Shown one piece after another: positions 7,388-15,400 of a stretch of 44,655 nt of DNA (positions within the stretch are counted from its first letter, which is position 1; each line of letters starts with the position of its first letter). The position numbers were made by a program, and so were the translations under genes. The stretch comes from Microcaldota archaeon (GTDB lineage: Archaea > Micrarchaeota > Micrarchaeia > Norongarragalinales > JAPLXB01), in assembly GCA_026396285.1 (NCBI GenBank), contig JAPLXB010000023.1, positions 1-44,655 on the forward strand, given 5' to 3'. The notes under the pieces were generated by a model. It was not told where the DNA came from, ran no database searches, and worked only from the letters and a program-made list of their open reading frames with translations.

Positions 7388-7431
7388 GTTACGGCCTCTG
7401 CCACCCCTGCGCGGAATTGTTTTTGTCGCCC

Positions 7432-7443
7432 GGGTTTAAAACC
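7432..7443 (-). promoter_or_regulatory. TATA element for tRNA-Leu
   Basis: The minus-strand sequence ggttttaaaccc is centred about 28 nt before the tRNA 5' end at 7410. Confidence 0.5.
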
Positions 7444-7475
7444 GGTTTGCCGCCGGCGCCGGCGTGCATGCGAAG

Positions 7476-7489
7476 GGTTAAAAAAATTT
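7476..7489 (+). promoter_or_regulatory. TATA element for deoxyhypusine synthase
   Basis: The plus-strand sequence ggttaaaaaaattt is centred near 7483 and predicts transcription starting around 7508. ATG codons at 7493 and 7499 would then lie upstream of the mRNA. Confidence 0.5.
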
Positions 7490-7537
7490 CGCGTGAAAAT
7501 GCATTCCGCTGTTCACTGTTTTTGGCGGGTGAGTGGG

Positions 7538-8560
7538 TTGAAGAAGTCTGACTATTTGTCGAAAAAGCTTGAAACGATAGAAGTCGGTAGCAAGTCCGTT
7601 TCCGAACTCCTGCGGGCGATGTCAAACACCGGTTTCCAGGGCAAGCAGTTGGGCAACGCCCTTGACGTGTGGGAAGCCATGGCTTCGGACCCGAAGGTGA
7701 CTATTTTCATGGGCTACGCCGGGTCAATGAGCACGACCGGCCAGTGGAAGATGATTAAGTGGCTCATAGAACACCGTTACATCGACGTCCTAGTTTCAAC
7801 CGGCGCCAACATTTCCGAGGACATTTTCGAGGCCATGGGAAACAAGTACTACCAGGGCACCCACACCGCCGACGACGCGGACTTGCTAAAGAACCAGATT
7901 GACCGGTTCTACGACGTGTACGCGGATGAAATGGATTACCGGCGCCTCGAGGGCTTGATTAGGGAATTCATTGAGAAGAAGGCCGAGAAGGGGCTGAGTT
8001 ATTCGTCCGCGCAGTTCCTCCACGAGTTCGGGAAGTTCCAGGAGGATAGGAAAATCCACAGCATAAGCGCGGCCGCCTACAAGGAAGGGGTGCCGATTTT
8101 TTCGCCCGGCATGGCGGACAGCGGATACGGCGTCGCAGCGTTCCAGGCGTTCAAGAACGGCGTCTCGCTTGACGTCAACCAGTTCAAGGACTTTTACCAG
8201 TTGGGCCGCATCGGCGAGGAATCAAAGGACACTGCCGTCGTTTACGTGGGCGGGGGCGTGCCCAAGGACACGATACAGCTGGTGACGATAATGGTCGACT
8301 TGTCGCGCGGCGGGGAAACTGTTTACCCGCACAAGTACGCCATACAATTGACTGCCGACAGCCCGCAGTGGGGCGGGTTGAGCGGGTGCACGTTCGAGGA
8401 AGCCGTTTCATGGGGCAAAATCGGGGAAAAAGCGAAGCGCGCGGTGTGCTACTGCGACGCCACGATCGCGCTGCCTCTGCTGGTCCACGGCCTCAACGAG
8501 CGCCTCGGCGGGAAGAAGAGGAAGCCGGCCCAGGACTTTGCCTGGATGTGGAAGGACTGA
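7538..8560 (+). CDS. dys: deoxyhypusine synthase
   Basis: Transfers the aminobutyl group of spermidine to a lysine of aIF5A, the first step of hypusine formation. Recognisable family blocks: IFMGYAGSMSTTG, DVLVSTGANISEDI, SPGMADSGYG, VVYVGGGVPKD, and WGGLSGCTFEEAVSWGKI containing the catalytic lysine (SWGK). I prefer the TTG at 7538 (340 residues): GGTGA ends 5 nt before it and the TATA element places the mRNA start after the earlier ATGs. GTG at 7529 is the alternative; the frame is open from 7493. A UUCG-loop terminator follows at 8614. Confidence 0.93.
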   Translation: MKKSDYLSKKLETIEVGSKSVSELLRAMSNTGFQGKQLGNALDVWEAMASDPKVTIFMGYAGSMSTTGQWKMIKWLIEHRYIDVLVSTGANISEDIFEAMGNKYYQGTHTADDADLLKNQIDRFYDVYADEMDYRRLEGLIREFIEKKAEKGLSYSSAQFLHEFGKFQEDRKIHSISAAAYKEGVPIFSPGMADSGYGVAAFQAFKNGVSLDVNQFKDFYQLGRIGEESKDTAVVYVGGGVPKDTIQLVTIMVDLSRGGETVYPHKYAIQLTADSPQWGGLSGCTFEEAVSWGKIGEKAKRAVCYCDATIALPLLVHGLNERLGGKKRKPAQDFAWMWKD

Positions 8561-8613
8561 ACCGCGGAGCCGGGTTGCCTGAGCAAAGGCAAGGGTTCTG
8601 CCTCAGGAGGAAT

Positions 8614-8633
8614 GCCTTTTCGAAGGCTTTTTT
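8614..8633 (+). terminator. UUCG hairpin terminator after deoxyhypusine synthase
   Basis: GCCTT-TTCG-AAGGC followed by six T residues (8628-8633). A second, longer imperfect hairpin (CCTGAG ... CTCAGG) lies just upstream at about 8578-8607. The T-run runs into ttattac, which may double as the secF TATA element. Confidence 0.7.
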
Positions 8634-8680
8634 ATTACTGCCGCGCCTAGTGTTTTTTGCTGTTTTCTAAAAGTGGGTTC

Positions 8681-9811
8681 ATGAGCATTCCTAATCCCTA
8701 TTTGTGGAAGAACTACAAGCAGCTGGCCGTGATTCCGGCGGTATTGATACTGCTGGCCGCTTTTTTCATATTCACCAGGGGGATTCCCGCGGGCGTTGAC
8801 CTCAAGGGTGGCATCCTGATATCAATCCAGGTTGACGGAGTCGTCGACGCCGCATTGCTGAAGCAGAAGCTTTCAGCCTTTTCCAAGGACGTTGAGATAC
8901 GCGCCTTCTCGGGGCCGGCCGGCTCCGGGTACGAGATAGAGCTTGGCACAAGCGAAAACCTTGCCGCAGCCGAAGCAGGCGTCAGCGCCATAAAGGAAAT
9001 GGACTTGGAGCTCGTGCGCCAGGAGGCCGCCGCGGGTTTCGCGAACCAGAGCGCGGACAAGGCGGCTGCCGAGGCGAAAGTCAAGGACATTGGCGCGAAA
9101 ATCCTTGAAGAGACGCGCCGCGTGCTTGCGCTGTCCGGCTCGTCCCGCGACCCCGGCACCGAGGCGCACCGCGCCGCGGCAGTCGCCGAGGAGGAGTTCA
9201 GCACCGCGCGATCCGCGTACACGCAGAAAATAATGGCGGCGGTGCGGGAAGCGGTGCCGGTCAAGGCGTATTCGCTCAAGGAAATAGGCGCGAGCCTCAG
9301 CAAGTTCTTTTTCTCAAAAATCAGGGAAATACTGGTTTACTCCTTCATTCTGGGCGCAATAGTCGTCTTCCTCGTTTTCCGCTCGTTCGTGCCGAGCATC
9401 GCGGTCATTTGCGGCGCAGTTGCCGATGTTTTAATTGCACTGGGCGGAATGAGCGCGTTCGGCATCCCCCTCACCCTCGCCTCCACTGCGGCGCTCCTCA
9501 TGCTCATCGGGTTCTCGCTCGACACTGACATCCTTTTGACGATGCGCGTGCTCAAGCGCACCGAGGGCACGATGTACGAGCGTGCGTACGGCGCGATGAA
9601 GACCGGGTTCATGATGAATTTCGCGGCAATGGCCGCCTTCGGGGTCCTGGCCGGCGTGGCGCTGCTGCTCAACGTGCCGACTTACTACCAGATTGGCTCG
9701 GTGGTGCTCATCGGGGCAGTCGCGGACTTTGCAGCCACGTGGGGCATGAACGCGGTAACAATCCTTTGGTACGCTGAGAGGAAGGAGAGGACGAGAGCCG
9801 GTTTCAAGTGA
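8681..9811 (+). CDS. secF: protein translocase subunit SecF
   Basis: 376 residues from the ATG at 8681. SecF works with SecD as a membrane complex that assists Sec-dependent export using the ion gradient. An N-terminal helix (VIPAVLILLAAFFIF) is followed by the GVDLKGG motif and an extended extracellular domain, then a C-terminal bundle of five helices with FRSFVPSIAVICGAVADV and the GFSLDTDILLTMRV block typical of SecF. Gene order secF-secD with a 4-nt overlap is the archaeal arrangement. Confidence 0.92.
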   Translation: MSIPNPYLWKNYKQLAVIPAVLILLAAFFIFTRGIPAGVDLKGGILISIQVDGVVDAALLKQKLSAFSKDVEIRAFSGPAGSGYEIELGTSENLAAAEAGVSAIKEMDLELVRQEAAAGFANQSADKAAAEAKVKDIGAKILEETRRVLALSGSSRDPGTEAHRAAAVAEEEFSTARSAYTQKIMAAVREAVPVKAYSLKEIGASLSKFFFSKIREILVYSFILGAIVVFLVFRSFVPSIAVICGAVADVLIALGGMSAFGIPLTLASTAALLMLIGFSLDTDILLTMRVLKRTEGTMYERAYGAMKTGFMMNFAAMAAFGVLAGVALLLNVPTYYQIGSVVLIGAVADFAATWGMNAVTILWYAERKERTRAGFK

Positions 9812-11454
9812 TTCGAATGCGATTGTTTGAGGAAAAAAGGGTGTTGTTCGCAATCGCCGTCGCGGCGCTAGCGCTGCTCCTGATTTTCATGAGGGATTTC
9901 AACCCCACTACCGTTGACTCGAACTTCGGCATAGAGTTCATCGGCGGAGTGAGGATACCAATAAGCCTTGAAACCGCGGTTGATGCGGCAACCATGGGGT
10001 CAATGATTGACACGATAAAGCTCCGCATCAACAAGTACGGCCTCTCCCAGTCGGTTGTCCGTCCCTTGGGCGACCAGGAAATAATAGTCGAGATCCCGAA
10101 GGCCGAGTCGTCAGTGATTTCCAGCGTGGAAAAAATCCTGCGCGAACAGGGGAAGTTCGAGGGGATAGTCGACGGCAGGGTGGCGGTGAGCGGCGCTGAC
10201 ATAATGGTCAACGCGGTCGGCGGCGCCGGCTCCGAGCGCGTGGAAGCCGGTGACGGGAGCACGCGGTGGGAACTGGATTTCGCGGTCACGCGCGAGGGCG
10301 GGGAGCGGTTCGCGAAAGCCGCGATGGGTAAGGCGAACTATCCAGTGTACATGTTCCTTGACAGGCCGGAAAACGCGGCGCTCATACTTTCCAGGAACGA
10401 AATGAACGCGACCGGAATGTTCGTGGACAAGGCGGTCGCCGAGTCGCTGAAGAAGGAAGGCGACGACATCACGCTGCTTTACGCCGAGGACTTCAACGCC
10501 AGCGGGTTCGCTAAACTCAACAAGACCCTGGTGGTCATCGGAAAGACGACGCTCAAGGAATTTGCGGCGGTGTCCGGCGGCCTGGCGTCGCTTGGCTACG
10601 CGGAGCCGAAGCCCGGCGAAGAGGGGGGAGCCACCCGGAAAATAATAGTCAAGTCAGACGACCAGATGGCTCCGAAACTCTACCAGAGCGGCGTCGAAAG
10701 CGGAATAACCGAATGGCGCGCCATCGGCCTCCTTTCCGCGCCGACCCTGAGCCCGGGTCTCGCAAACGGCTACGTCACCCAGTTCTATTCCATCACTGGA
10801 GGGGCGGCTGGTGACACGCCCGAGCAGCAGAAGGCCAATGCGGTAAAGGAGATAAAAGAACTTAAGTCCGTGATTTCCGGAGGCAAACTGCCGGTCAGCA
10901 CAATAATCGGCAGCGCGTACACCGTCGAAGCCACCCTCGGGCGGCAGTTCCTCACGTACAGTTTCATCGCAACAATACTGGCAATCTTCGCGGTTTCAAT
11001 CGTGATAATGGCCCGCTACCGCATTCCAAAACTAATCGTTCCAATCGTGCTCGTAAACTCCGCGGAAATCCTCATACTGTTCGCGCTTGTCGGGTCGTTC
11101 GGGACCATAGACCTGGCGGCGATGGCAGGAATAATAACGCTCATCGGGACCGGGATAAACGACCAGCTCGTGATAACCGATGAAATGCTGAGGAAGCGCG
11201 AAACCGGCGAAGCGGTCAGGACCGAGGAAAGGGACGCAAAGGAGAAGCTGGGGAAAGCGTTCGAAATCATTTTCACCGTCGCCGGGGTTTCAGTGGTGTC
11301 GATGCTTCCGCTCCTGTTGTCGGGCATAGTTGAAATGATGGGCTTCGCGCTCTCGTGCATCCTCGGCGTGCTGATTGGAGTCGGCATAACGCGGCCGGCA
11401 TACGGCGCGGTAATGGAAATGATGTTCGGCAAGCGCGACAAAGCCGCCCAATAG
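9808..11454 (+). CDS. secD: protein translocase subunit SecD
   Basis: About 548 residues. Six-helix partner of SecF with a large extracellular (P1-like) domain. N-terminal helix (VLFAIAVAALALLLIFM), FGIEFIGGVRI corresponding to the DLxGG region, LRINKYGLSQSVVRPLGDQEIIVEIP as the conserved first-domain block, and a C-terminal helical bundle with TLIGTGINDQLVITDEMLR. GTG at 9808 overlaps the secF stop; the ATG at 9817 with GTGAT ahead of it is an equally plausible start. Confidence 0.92.
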   Translation: MIRMRLFEEKRVLFAIAVAALALLLIFMRDFNPTTVDSNFGIEFIGGVRIPISLETAVDAATMGSMIDTIKLRINKYGLSQSVVRPLGDQEIIVEIPKAESSVISSVEKILREQGKFEGIVDGRVAVSGADIMVNAVGGAGSERVEAGDGSTRWELDFAVTREGGERFAKAAMGKANYPVYMFLDRPENAALILSRNEMNATGMFVDKAVAESLKKEGDDITLLYAEDFNASGFAKLNKTLVVIGKTTLKEFAAVSGGLASLGYAEPKPGEEGGATRKIIVKSDDQMAPKLYQSGVESGITEWRAIGLLSAPTLSPGLANGYVTQFYSITGGAAGDTPEQQKANAVKEIKELKSVISGGKLPVSTIIGSAYTVEATLGRQFLTYSFIATILAIFAVSIVIMARYRIPKLIVPIVLVNSAEILILFALVGSFGTIDLAAMAGIITLIGTGINDQLVITDEMLRKRETGEAVRTEERDAKEKLGKAFEIIFTVAGVSVVSMLPLLLSGIVEMMGFALSCILGVLIGVGITRPAYGAVMEMMFGKRDKAAQ

Positions 11455-11488
11455 GCCCGCGGGCGCTTAAAACAGGCTTAAAACAAGT

Positions 11489-12004
11489 TCAGGCCTTTTC
11501 CAAAAGCTTTTTCCCGAACTCGGCGCGCGCAACAAGCTGCTTTTGGAACCGCTGCAGTTCCTCCCCCGAAAGCGTCTTTTCCAGGATGAACTTCGCGTAC
11601 TCCTGCGAAATCTTGGAAGCGTCGACGATTATGTTCTGCGCCTCGTCCAACGGAAGCGTGATCTTGTTCGGCTTAATTATCTCAACCGCGATCGGGCCGT
11701 ACTTGAGGGCGACATTCACCAAGTCGTTGAAAGCGCCAACCAGCACCTTGACTTCGGCGCACGAAGAGTAAAGGTTCTCCGATTCAAGCGCCTCTTCCAC
11801 CTGCCCCCTGCAGTAAATCATTCCCTTCTCCTTTGAGAGCTTGGCAACAAGTTCCACGAGTGAGTTTTTCACCGCCTCGGCGTCCTTTCCGTGGGCGTCG
11901 AAATGCACCACCGAGAGCACGGCGCCGCGCGAAGTCGCCTTCTCAACCAGCGCCTCCAAGTCTGCATCGCTGTATTTCCTTGACTCGCCAATCAATTCGC
12001 CCAT
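11489..12004 (-). CDS. unknown alpha/beta protein
   Basis: 171 residues from the ATG at 12004, immediately after the zinc-ribbon gene stop, so the two are co-translated. The sequence begins with an acidic helical part followed by LSVVHFDAHGKDAEAVKNSL and VEIIKPNKITLPLDEAQNI, suggesting a compact alpha/beta fold without membrane segments. I do not recognise the family. Convergent with secD across a 34-nt gap. Confidence 0.6.
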   Translation of the reverse strand: MGELIGESRKYSDADLEALVEKATSRGAVLSVVHFDAHGKDAEAVKNSLVELVAKLSKEKGMIYCRGQVEEALESENLYSSCAEVKVLVGAFNDLVNVALKYGPIAVEIIKPNKITLPLDEAQNIIVDASKISQEYAKFILEKTLSGEELQRFQKQLVARAEFGKKLLEKA

Positions 12005-12166
12005 TCAGACCCTCTCCAAAAAACCGTCAACCACGCGGTACCTGTGCCCGTTGTCAACCGGGCATTCCAAGAGGCCGTCATCGGTTTTTTTCAGCCGCAC
12101 GCCGAAGCCCTTCTCCGAATAACAAGCCTGGCAAACTTCTATGATTTCGTGCCCGCTGACCGTCAA
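12005..12166 (-). CDS. zinc-ribbon small protein
   Basis: About 53 residues from a TTG at 12166 (an estimate; no ATG is available). It contains CQAC about 13 residues from the N-terminus and CPVDNGHRY near the end, a Cys/His ligand set suited to one zinc ion. It is directly upstream of, and abutting, the 171-residue unknown gene. A TATA-like ctttttattg lies near 12210-12220 on the minus strand. The reading frame continues upstream to 12307, but that part looks non-coding. Confidence 0.5.
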   Translation of the reverse strand: MTVSGHEIIEVCQACYSEKGFGVRLKKTDDGLLECPVDNGHRYRVVDGFLERV

Positions 12167-12331
12167 GAGAAAACCCCGAAAAAACACGAGGAAAACTTTT
12201 GGGCGCCGGCTCAATAAAAAGCCTTTGGTTGCCCGCAGCCGGAACGCGCCGAAATCCGCCCGGGCCTTGAAGCAAGGGGTAATAAAACGCTCTTGGAAAA
12301 TGAACAATGAAACAAAACGAGGCGCAAGCGC

Positions 12332-12865
12332 ATGGCAGACGCGTTTTCACTCCAGTGGCTCATCCAAGCAATCATTTTCATCCTACCCGCGTACGTGGCC
12401 AACGCCGTCCCAGTGATTTTCGGCGGAGGCGCGCCGATAGACTCTGGGAAAAAATTCCTCAACGGAAAAAGGCTCCTCGGTGAGGGAAAAACCTGGCGCG
12501 GGCTCCTCTCAGGCATTGCCGCCGGCTTCCTCGCAGGCGCGATTCTCGCATTTACTGTCCCGGCCGAGTACGCGTACGGCCTGGCAACCAGCCAAAGAAT
12601 CGCCCTCGCGTTCCTCTTGTCAGCCGGCGCCCTCGTTGGAGACCTGGCCGGCAGTTTCGCAAAACGCAGGGTGGGCCTGCCCCGCGGCTATCCTTTCCTG
12701 CTCATGGACCAGCTTCCATTCCTATTTATGGCGCTAATATTCGCCTTTCCCGTCCGCGTACTGTCCCTTGAAGAACTGGTTTTCCTCGCAGTCATCACTC
12801 CCGTCCTCCACGCCGTCGCCAACCGCATCGCGCACTTCCTTAAACTCAAGAAAGTGCCGTGGTGA
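12332..12865 (+). CDS. carS: CDP-archaeol synthase (CarS)
   Basis: 177 residues with about five membrane helices. CarS activates digeranylgeranylglyceryl phosphate with CTP, giving the precursor for all polar archaeal phospholipids. Signature block: APIDSGKKFLNGKRLLGEGKTWRG (family hallmark D-x-G-K and GxGKTWRG), then a second conserved part with GDLAGSFAKRRVGLPRG and LLMDQLPFLF. The start is the ATG at 12332. The archaeosortase gene starts 6 nt after its stop. Confidence 0.93.
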   Translation: MADAFSLQWLIQAIIFILPAYVANAVPVIFGGGAPIDSGKKFLNGKRLLGEGKTWRGLLSGIAAGFLAGAILAFTVPAEYAYGLATSQRIALAFLLSAGALVGDLAGSFAKRRVGLPRGYPFLLMDQLPFLFMALIFAFPVRVLSLEELVFLAVITPVLHAVANRIAHFLKLKKVPW

Positions 12866-12871
12866 AACCAA

Positions 12872-13387
12872 GTGGCCAAACCGCCGGCAAAACAAGGCAC
12901 GCACACAAAGGCAAGGGTTTTCGGCCTCGCGCGCCACGAATGGGTGTTTTTCCTAAAGTTCGCGGCCCTCTTCGCAATCCCCTACTTTTTCATCCACTTT
13001 GTTGACCTCGGCCCGCTCACGGCATCCATCGCAGGCGCAGAATCGGTTTTCCTCTCAGCCGCCGGAACCCCCGCGAGAGCGGTCGGTTCAACAGTGTTGG
13101 CCGCAGGCAGGGAATTCGAAATCGTCGCGGACTGCACGGGCCTCGTGATGATAATCATGCTCGCGGCCCTGTTGTGGTCAACGCCGGTGAGGCGGGAAAG
13201 GAGATGGCTGTTTTTGGCAGCTGGCGCGCCCTTTCTTTTCGTTTTCAACCTTCTGCGCCTGTTTTTCACGCTGTGGGTCGGCGCCGCACTGGGCGGTTTG
13301 GCAGGCGAAGCCGTCCACGTGGCTCTGTGGTTCGTTGACGCGGCGGTCGTAATCGCGCTCTGGGCTAAGGCAGCCGAGGTTTTTTGA
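12872..13387 (+). CDS. archaeosortase/exosortase family transpeptidase
   Basis: 171 residues, GTG start at 12872. Polytopic membrane protein with the exosortase/archaeosortase catalytic set: Cys88 in ADCTGL, Arg129 in FNLLRL and His149 in AVHVALW, each at a membrane-helix edge as in the family. Archaeosortases cleave a C-terminal sorting tail and are thought to attach the protein to a membrane lipid. Being 6 nt behind carS, it is almost certainly co-transcribed with a lipid-precursor enzyme. Cognate substrates are not proven; candidates in the window are the proteins at 4636 and 27223. Confidence 0.82.
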   Translation: MAKPPAKQGTHTKARVFGLARHEWVFFLKFAALFAIPYFFIHFVDLGPLTASIAGAESVFLSAAGTPARAVGSTVLAAGREFEIVADCTGLVMIIMLAALLWSTPVRRERRWLFLAAGAPFLFVFNLLRLFFTLWVGAALGGLAGEAVHVALWFVDAAVVIALWAKAAEVF

Positions 13388-13408
13388 CCCCCCGTTTTCC
13401 GACAAACG

Positions 13409-13417
13409 CATTTAAAC
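13409..13417 (+). promoter_or_regulatory. TATA element for the TraB-like locus
   Basis: The sequence catttaaac is centred 27 nt before the ATG at 13440, supporting that codon as the start of the locus even though the frame breaks about 130 nt later. Confidence 0.55.
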
Positions 13418-13439
13418 ACGACGCGGGCAAAACATTCAC

Positions 13440-14221
13440 ATGGCGACCAGGGCGCCGATTTTCCATTTGACTCCGGAAGCCGGCAGGCGGCCGAAACTCG
13501 AGATAATCGGAGTCGCCCACGCCGGCCCCTACACGCCTGCCGACCGCCCGGACAGGCGCTACACCAGGGCCGCGTCTTCGTGGAGGGAGGAATCGGGGAC
13601 ATTTTTCCAAGAAAATACGCTTGGATGGGCAAGCCGATAGAACCTCCTCTGGTGCGGAAGATTGCAGAAGACGCTCTCGCCAGAGACATTGCGAAGTCAG
13701 TACCGGAAGAACGTGCAAAAAAAGGCAGGCGCCTGCTAAGGCTTGCTGCAGCTGGTGGGAGTAACGCAAGCGCCTTGGCGCGGCTTGCGGCGGCGGATTG
13801 GAAGCGATACTTAAAGAATTTCTGGAAAAAAGAAGTGCAGACAAAACCGCGCACGCGCGCAGAGGAGCGGGCAGACACCAAAGGGGCTTCTAAGCTCTTT
13901 GGCGCAGCAACCTCGCAGATAGTAACCATCAGAAGCCTTTTCATGGCCAGCGAATTCCTCCGGCACAGCAGGGAACAGCACGCGCCAATGGTTCTAGTCA
14001 CCGGGGCGGGCCACGCCAGCCAACTCCACCGCTTCATAGAAAACCCGCGAATGGCGCTAAATTACATCAGGCTCATACGTGGGCCGCTTCAGAAACTGCC
14101 CGACCTCAACCAGCTAGAAAGGAACGACCTGGACAAGCTGCTGAAAACCGCCGAAGACGAATTCACCGAGCTCCTAAGGGAAAAGCAAAAACCGGCCTCG
14201 CCCCAGCAGCGGAAGCCGTGA
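13440..14221 (+). pseudogene. TraB/PrgY-like protein, frameshifted
   Basis: Two overlapping frames make one apparent protein. The first (13440-13640) begins MATRAPIFHLTPEAG and contains LEIIGVAHAGPY. The second (reading through VFVEGGIGDIF from about 13574 and ending at 14221) carries a helical middle and APMVLVTGAGHASQL. In TraB/GumN proteins a GTAH-type strand is followed about 23 residues later by VVVEL/VEGG, and later by a GxGH motif; the spacing fits if one base is missing around 13545-13575. The promoter belongs to the first frame. The break could be a real mutation, a programmed frameshift or a sequence error. The family call is moderate. Confidence 0.5.
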
Positions 14222-14247
14222 CCGCGGGCTTGGCGGCGCAAGAAACG

Positions 14248-14257
14248 CATTTTAATC
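14248..14257 (+). promoter_or_regulatory. TATA element for tRNA-Gln
   Basis: The sequence cattttaatc is centred 26 nt before the tRNA 5' end at 14279. Confidence 0.5.
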
Positions 14258-14278
14258 CCGGCAGCTATTTTCTTCAGT

Positions 14279-14395
14279 AGCCCCGTCGTCTAGTGGACAA
14301 GGATAACAGGCTCTGAAGACCGCCGGGGTTGCGCTTCGCGCAACCGGGGTAGTCGCGGAAACCTGTGGACGGCAGTTCGAATCTGCCCGGGGCTA
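14279..14395 (+). tRNA. tRNA-Gln(CTG) with intron
   Basis: Acceptor AGCCCCG/CGGGGCT, discriminator A at 14395, T-arm around GTTCGAATC, anticodon CTG at 14313-14315 in an ACAGG/CCTGT stem. A 44-nt intron (14317-14360) lies at the canonical 37/38 site and consists mostly of a hairpin of family A. CCA is not encoded. Confidence 0.9.
14321..14352 (+). repeat. hairpin element family A, variant in tRNA-Gln intron
   Basis: In tRNA sense: an 8-bp stem (GGTTGCGC/GCGCAACC) with loop TTC, then GGGGTAG, one base different from the GGTGTAG right flank of the other copies. The left flank (CCGCCGG) is the least conserved part. Confidence 0.5.
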
Positions 14396-14462
14396 TCTTG
14401 TTTTTATATCCTTGCGGAGAATTTCTTCCAGTGATGACCAGAGGTATTTCTGAGCCCAAAAC

Positions 14463-14493
14463 TGCTGGCGAACGCTTCGCGCTCGCGGTGTAG
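14463..14493 (+). repeat. hairpin element family A, copy in leader of RCK gene
   Basis: In plus (mRNA) sense: TGCTG, an 8-bp stem (GCGAACGC/GCGCTCGC with one G-T pair), loop TTC, GGTGTAG. It ends 9 nt before the ATG at 14503, within the probable 5' leader. Confidence 0.7.
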
Positions 14494-14502
14494 TTGGGGG
14501 CA

Positions 14503-15387
14503 ATGATTGGAAGAGAGTCTACTGAATCCCGCTTGTACCAAGGTGTTTTGTTGGGGCACGTGAAGCACAAGAAAATTTACCTGCAGTTCGGCAAGGGGGT
14601 CTGGCTGGCAACCGCTTTATTAATAATCGCCGTAATATCCACCGCCGTCTTCGTCGCGGTGGAGAAATACGGGGTTTCGGACGCGTTATACGCGGTTTTA
14701 TGCTCGATTTCATGGGCGCACTGCAGCGCGGCCTACGCGTGGCCAACGAAGCTGATTTCGCTGGTCATGGCGTTCAGCACGTGGACCGTGCTCGCCGTGC
14801 TCATGGAGTCTGGCGTGGAGTCGTTCATGAAAATTGAGTTCGGGGGAAACAGGATGAGAAGAAGAATAGATGAAATGAGGCAGCACGTGCTAGTGTGCGG
14901 GTACGGCGCCCTTGGGAAAACCGTGGCCGAAGCGCTTGAGAACGAGGGCGTGGACTACGTGGTAATCGACCAGGATCCGCGGATATCGGCCAGGCTGAAG
15001 GATGCCGGCGTCCCGTGCGTGGAGGGAAGCGCCCTTGACTTGAAGGTCCTGAAGGAAGCCGGCGCGGACAAGGCGAGGCTTTTCATAGCCGCCCTCGGCA
15101 CCGACGCGGACAACGTTTTCCTTGCACTCACTGCAAAGGAATTGAACCCCGGCGTCATGATTGCAACGCGGGCCTTCACCGAAGGCGCGGTGGCAAAGCT
15201 CCACCGGGCCGGAGCCGACATAATAGTTATGCCGGAGATAATCGGCGGCCTGGAACTGGCAAGAGAGGCGCTGAACCTCGAGGAAAGCCACGTCCAGAAA
15301 CTGATTTCCCGCAGGCCCGGGACGTTCAACCCGAAGAAACTCCCGCCCAACCCAAAGTACCAGCAGCCCACCCAGCCACCGAAATAG
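14503..15387 (+). CDS. two-TM RCK/TrkA-N protein with degenerate pore
   Basis: 294 residues from the ATG at 14503 (GGGGG just upstream). Layout of a K+ channel: TM1 (about 33-53), pore-helix-like DALYAVLCSIS, TM2 (about 83-103), then a TrkA-N/RCK Rossmann domain starting HVLVCGYGALGKT (128-140) with an acidic ligand in VVIDQDP, and a Pro/Gln-rich end. The place where channels have T-x-G-Y-G instead reads SWAHCSAAYAW (about 70-80), so selective K+ conduction by the known mechanism is unlikely. The C-terminal TrkA-C domain also appears to be absent. It may be a nucleotide-sensing membrane protein derived from a channel. A TATA-like element lies near 14404-14411. Confidence 0.8.
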   Translation: MIGRESTESRLYQGVLLGHVKHKKIYLQFGKGVWLATALLIIAVISTAVFVAVEKYGVSDALYAVLCSISWAHCSAAYAWPTKLISLVMAFSTWTVLAVLMESGVESFMKIEFGGNRMRRRIDEMRQHVLVCGYGALGKTVAEALENEGVDYVVIDQDPRISARLKDAGVPCVEGSALDLKVLKEAGADKARLFIAALGTDADNVFLALTAKELNPGVMIATRAFTEGAVAKLHRAGADIIVMPEIIGGLELAREALNLEESHVQKLISRRPGTFNPKKLPPNPKYQQPTQPPK

Positions 15388-15400
15388 GGAGTGTGGAAAA

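Larger units (their letters stand above)
7216..7410 (-). tRNA. tRNA-Leu(CAG) with two introns
   Basis: Acceptor GCAGGGG (7404-7410) pairs with CCCCTGC, discriminator A at 7216, T-arm GAGGG-TTCAAAT-CCCTT, a long variable arm, and anticodon CAG at 7317-7319 in a CAGGA/TCCTG stem. Removing about 55 nt (7341-7395) from the D-arm after G15 and about 54 nt (7262-7315) at the canonical 37/38 site gives an 86-nt mature tRNA-Leu. D-arm intron boundaries can slide by 2 nt. CCA is not encoded. The first intron contains hairpin family A and the second contains family B (see repeats). A TATA element (7432-7443) lies 28 nt before the 5' end. Confidence 0.85.

Noticed and set aside
7493..7537. ATG codons at 7493 and 7499 as start of deoxyhypusine synthase
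   Set aside because: They lie only 10-16 nt after the TATA box, upstream of the expected transcript start; GGTGA points to a start further in.
13559..13582. CTACACC sequence at the TraB-like frame break as an inserted family A hairpin
   Set aside because: No stem-loop follows the heptamer, so it is probably chance within coding sequence.
12982..14037. A 351-codon open frame on the minus strand across the archaeosortase and TraB-like genes
   Set aside because: It lies antisense to recognisable proteins with promoters and motifs; its own product is Arg/Ser-rich without any domain.
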